Position numbers and translations under genes: made by a program. A stretch of DNA of 64,000 nucleotides from an uncultured Collinsella sp. Its GTDB lineage: Bacteria > Actinomycetota > Coriobacteriia > Coriobacteriales > Coriobacteriaceae. The DNA is taken from positions 1 to 64,000 of the forward strand of contig UQLA01000010.1 of assembly GCA_900541745.1 (NCBI GenBank), written 5' to 3'. Below the pieces are notes generated by a model that saw only the letters and a program-made list of their open reading frames with translations, made no database searches and had not been told where the DNA came from. The number at the start of each line of letters is the position of its first letter. Within the stretch, counting starts at the first letter, position 1. This document shows, piece after piece, positions 63,422-64,000 of the stretch.

Positions 63422-63982
63422 ATGAAGTTTGTTTGCCCCGTTTGCGGTTATGTGGAAGAGTTCGACGGCGACCAGCTGCCCGAGGACTTCAAGTGCCCCC
63501 AGTGCGGCGTTCCCGGTTCTCGTTTCCTGAAGCAGGAGGAGGGCCAGCTCGAGTGGGCTGCCGAGCACGTCGTGGGCGTCGCCAAGATGGAGGGCGTCTC
63601 CGAGGACATCGTTGCCGACCTGCGCGCCAACTTTGAGGGCGAGTGCTCCGAGGTCGGTATGTACCTGGCCATGGCTCGCGTCGCTCATCGCGAGGGTTAC
63701 CCCGAGATCGGCCTGTACTGGGAGAAGGCTGCCCACGAGGAGGCCGAGCACGCCGCTAAGTTCGCTGAGCTCCTGGGCGAGGTCGTGACTGACTCCACCA
63801 AGAAGAACCTCGAGATGCGTGTTGAGGCCGAGAACGGCGCCACCGCCGGCAAGACCGATCTTGCCAAGCGCGCAAAGGCCGCTGGCCTCGATGCCATCCA
63901 CGACACCGTGCACGAGATGGCTCGCGACGAGGCCCGCCACGGCAAGGCTTTCGCCGGCCTGCTCAAGCGCTACTTTGGCTAA
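63422..63982 (+). CDS. rubrerythrin with N-terminal rubredoxin (peroxidase)
   Basis: A 186-residue protein. The N-terminal rubredoxin has CPVCGY at 5-10 and CPQCG at about 25, and the C-terminal diiron rubrerythrin domain has EEAEHA and DEARHG ExxH pairs. This order (rubredoxin first) is that of 'reverse' rubrerythrins acting as NADH-linked peroxidases in anaerobes for H2O2 removal. ATG at 63422 has AAAGGA 8 nt upstream. It is transcribed divergently from the alcohol dehydrogenase. Confidence 0.92.
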   Translation: MKFVCPVCGYVEEFDGDQLPEDFKCPQCGVPGSRFLKQEEGQLEWAAEHVVGVAKMEGVSEDIVADLRANFEGECSEVGMYLAMARVAHREGYPEIGLYWEKAAHEEAEHAAKFAELLGEVVTDSTKKNLEMRVEAENGATAGKTDLAKRAKAAGLDAIHDTVHEMARDEARHGKAFAGLLKRYFG

Positions 63983-64000
63983 GCCAGCCGCCTGAGAGAC

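Overview
The window is GC-rich chromosomal DNA from a strictly anaerobic actinobacterium of the Coriobacteriia, most probably Collinsella or a close relative. The reasons are the overall gene set (rubrerythrin with an N-terminal rubredoxin, a DUF3516 helicase, an Elp3 homologue, an electron-bifurcating type lactate dehydrogenase with EtfAB, and a TerB/DUF2791/helicase module), Shine-Dalgarno starts with frequent GTG, and the codon use. The genus is an inference; no rRNA gene is present. No phage, integrase, transposase gene or CRISPR array was found.

Layout. 1-9.5 kb: tRNA-Leu(CAA), a transglutaminase-like protein, a repeat-rich spacer, then a minus-strand block with class II aldolase, an MBL hydrolase, the bifunctional (p)ppGpp enzyme Rel, and a RecJ nuclease fused to a RecQ-like helicase. 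9.7-14.3 kb: BASS transporter, a HIT-like protein overlapping CutC, and an AT-richer secreted/membrane protein gene bracketed by two copies of a palindromic repeat. 14.4-20.7 kb: a branched-chain amino acid ABC operon (livF, G, M, H and livJ) with a second livJ paralogue upstream. 20.9-29.1 kb: homoserine dehydrogenase, a tandem 62-bp repeat array, a Na+/H+ antiporter, the long PurL and a DMT exporter. 29.3-37.4 kb: diguanylate cyclase, KdgT, AzlCD, a frameshifted HD-domain gene, and a lactate dehydrogenase-EtfB-EtfA operon.

37.7-40.9 kb holds five small, mostly exported proteins without recognised families, including an 86-residue precursor with a sortase-like tail. 41-47.4 kb: a DUF554 protein, then a three-gene operon of TerB-N/TerB-C protein, DUF2791 (BrxD-like) ATPase and Lhr-like helicase, which is the best candidate here for a poorly described DNA-processing or antiphage system. 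47.4-54 kb: spermidine-synthase-like protein, Elp3, a membrane XRE regulator with a DUF4097 protein, a Trm9-like methyltransferase and TrmB: several tRNA-modification genes lie close together. 54.3-60.1 kb: DUF3516 helicase, DUF2130 nuclease-like protein, phosphoesterase and HIRAN protein. 60.2-60.6 kb: an unannotated 27-residue hydrophobic peptide with a hairpin over its ribosome binding site, resembling a type I toxin. 60.6-64 kb: aldehyde and alcohol dehydrogenases and rubrerythrin.

Functionally the region combines anaerobic energy metabolism and redox (lactate/Etf, aldehyde and alcohol dehydrogenases, rubrerythrin), amino acid import, export and synthesis (Liv, AzlCD, Hom), second-messenger signalling (Rel, GGDEF, HD), tRNA modification and nucleic-acid helicases. 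A second layer is a scattered set of hairpins, many carrying a GGGAC core, found between genes; they look like REP-type elements.
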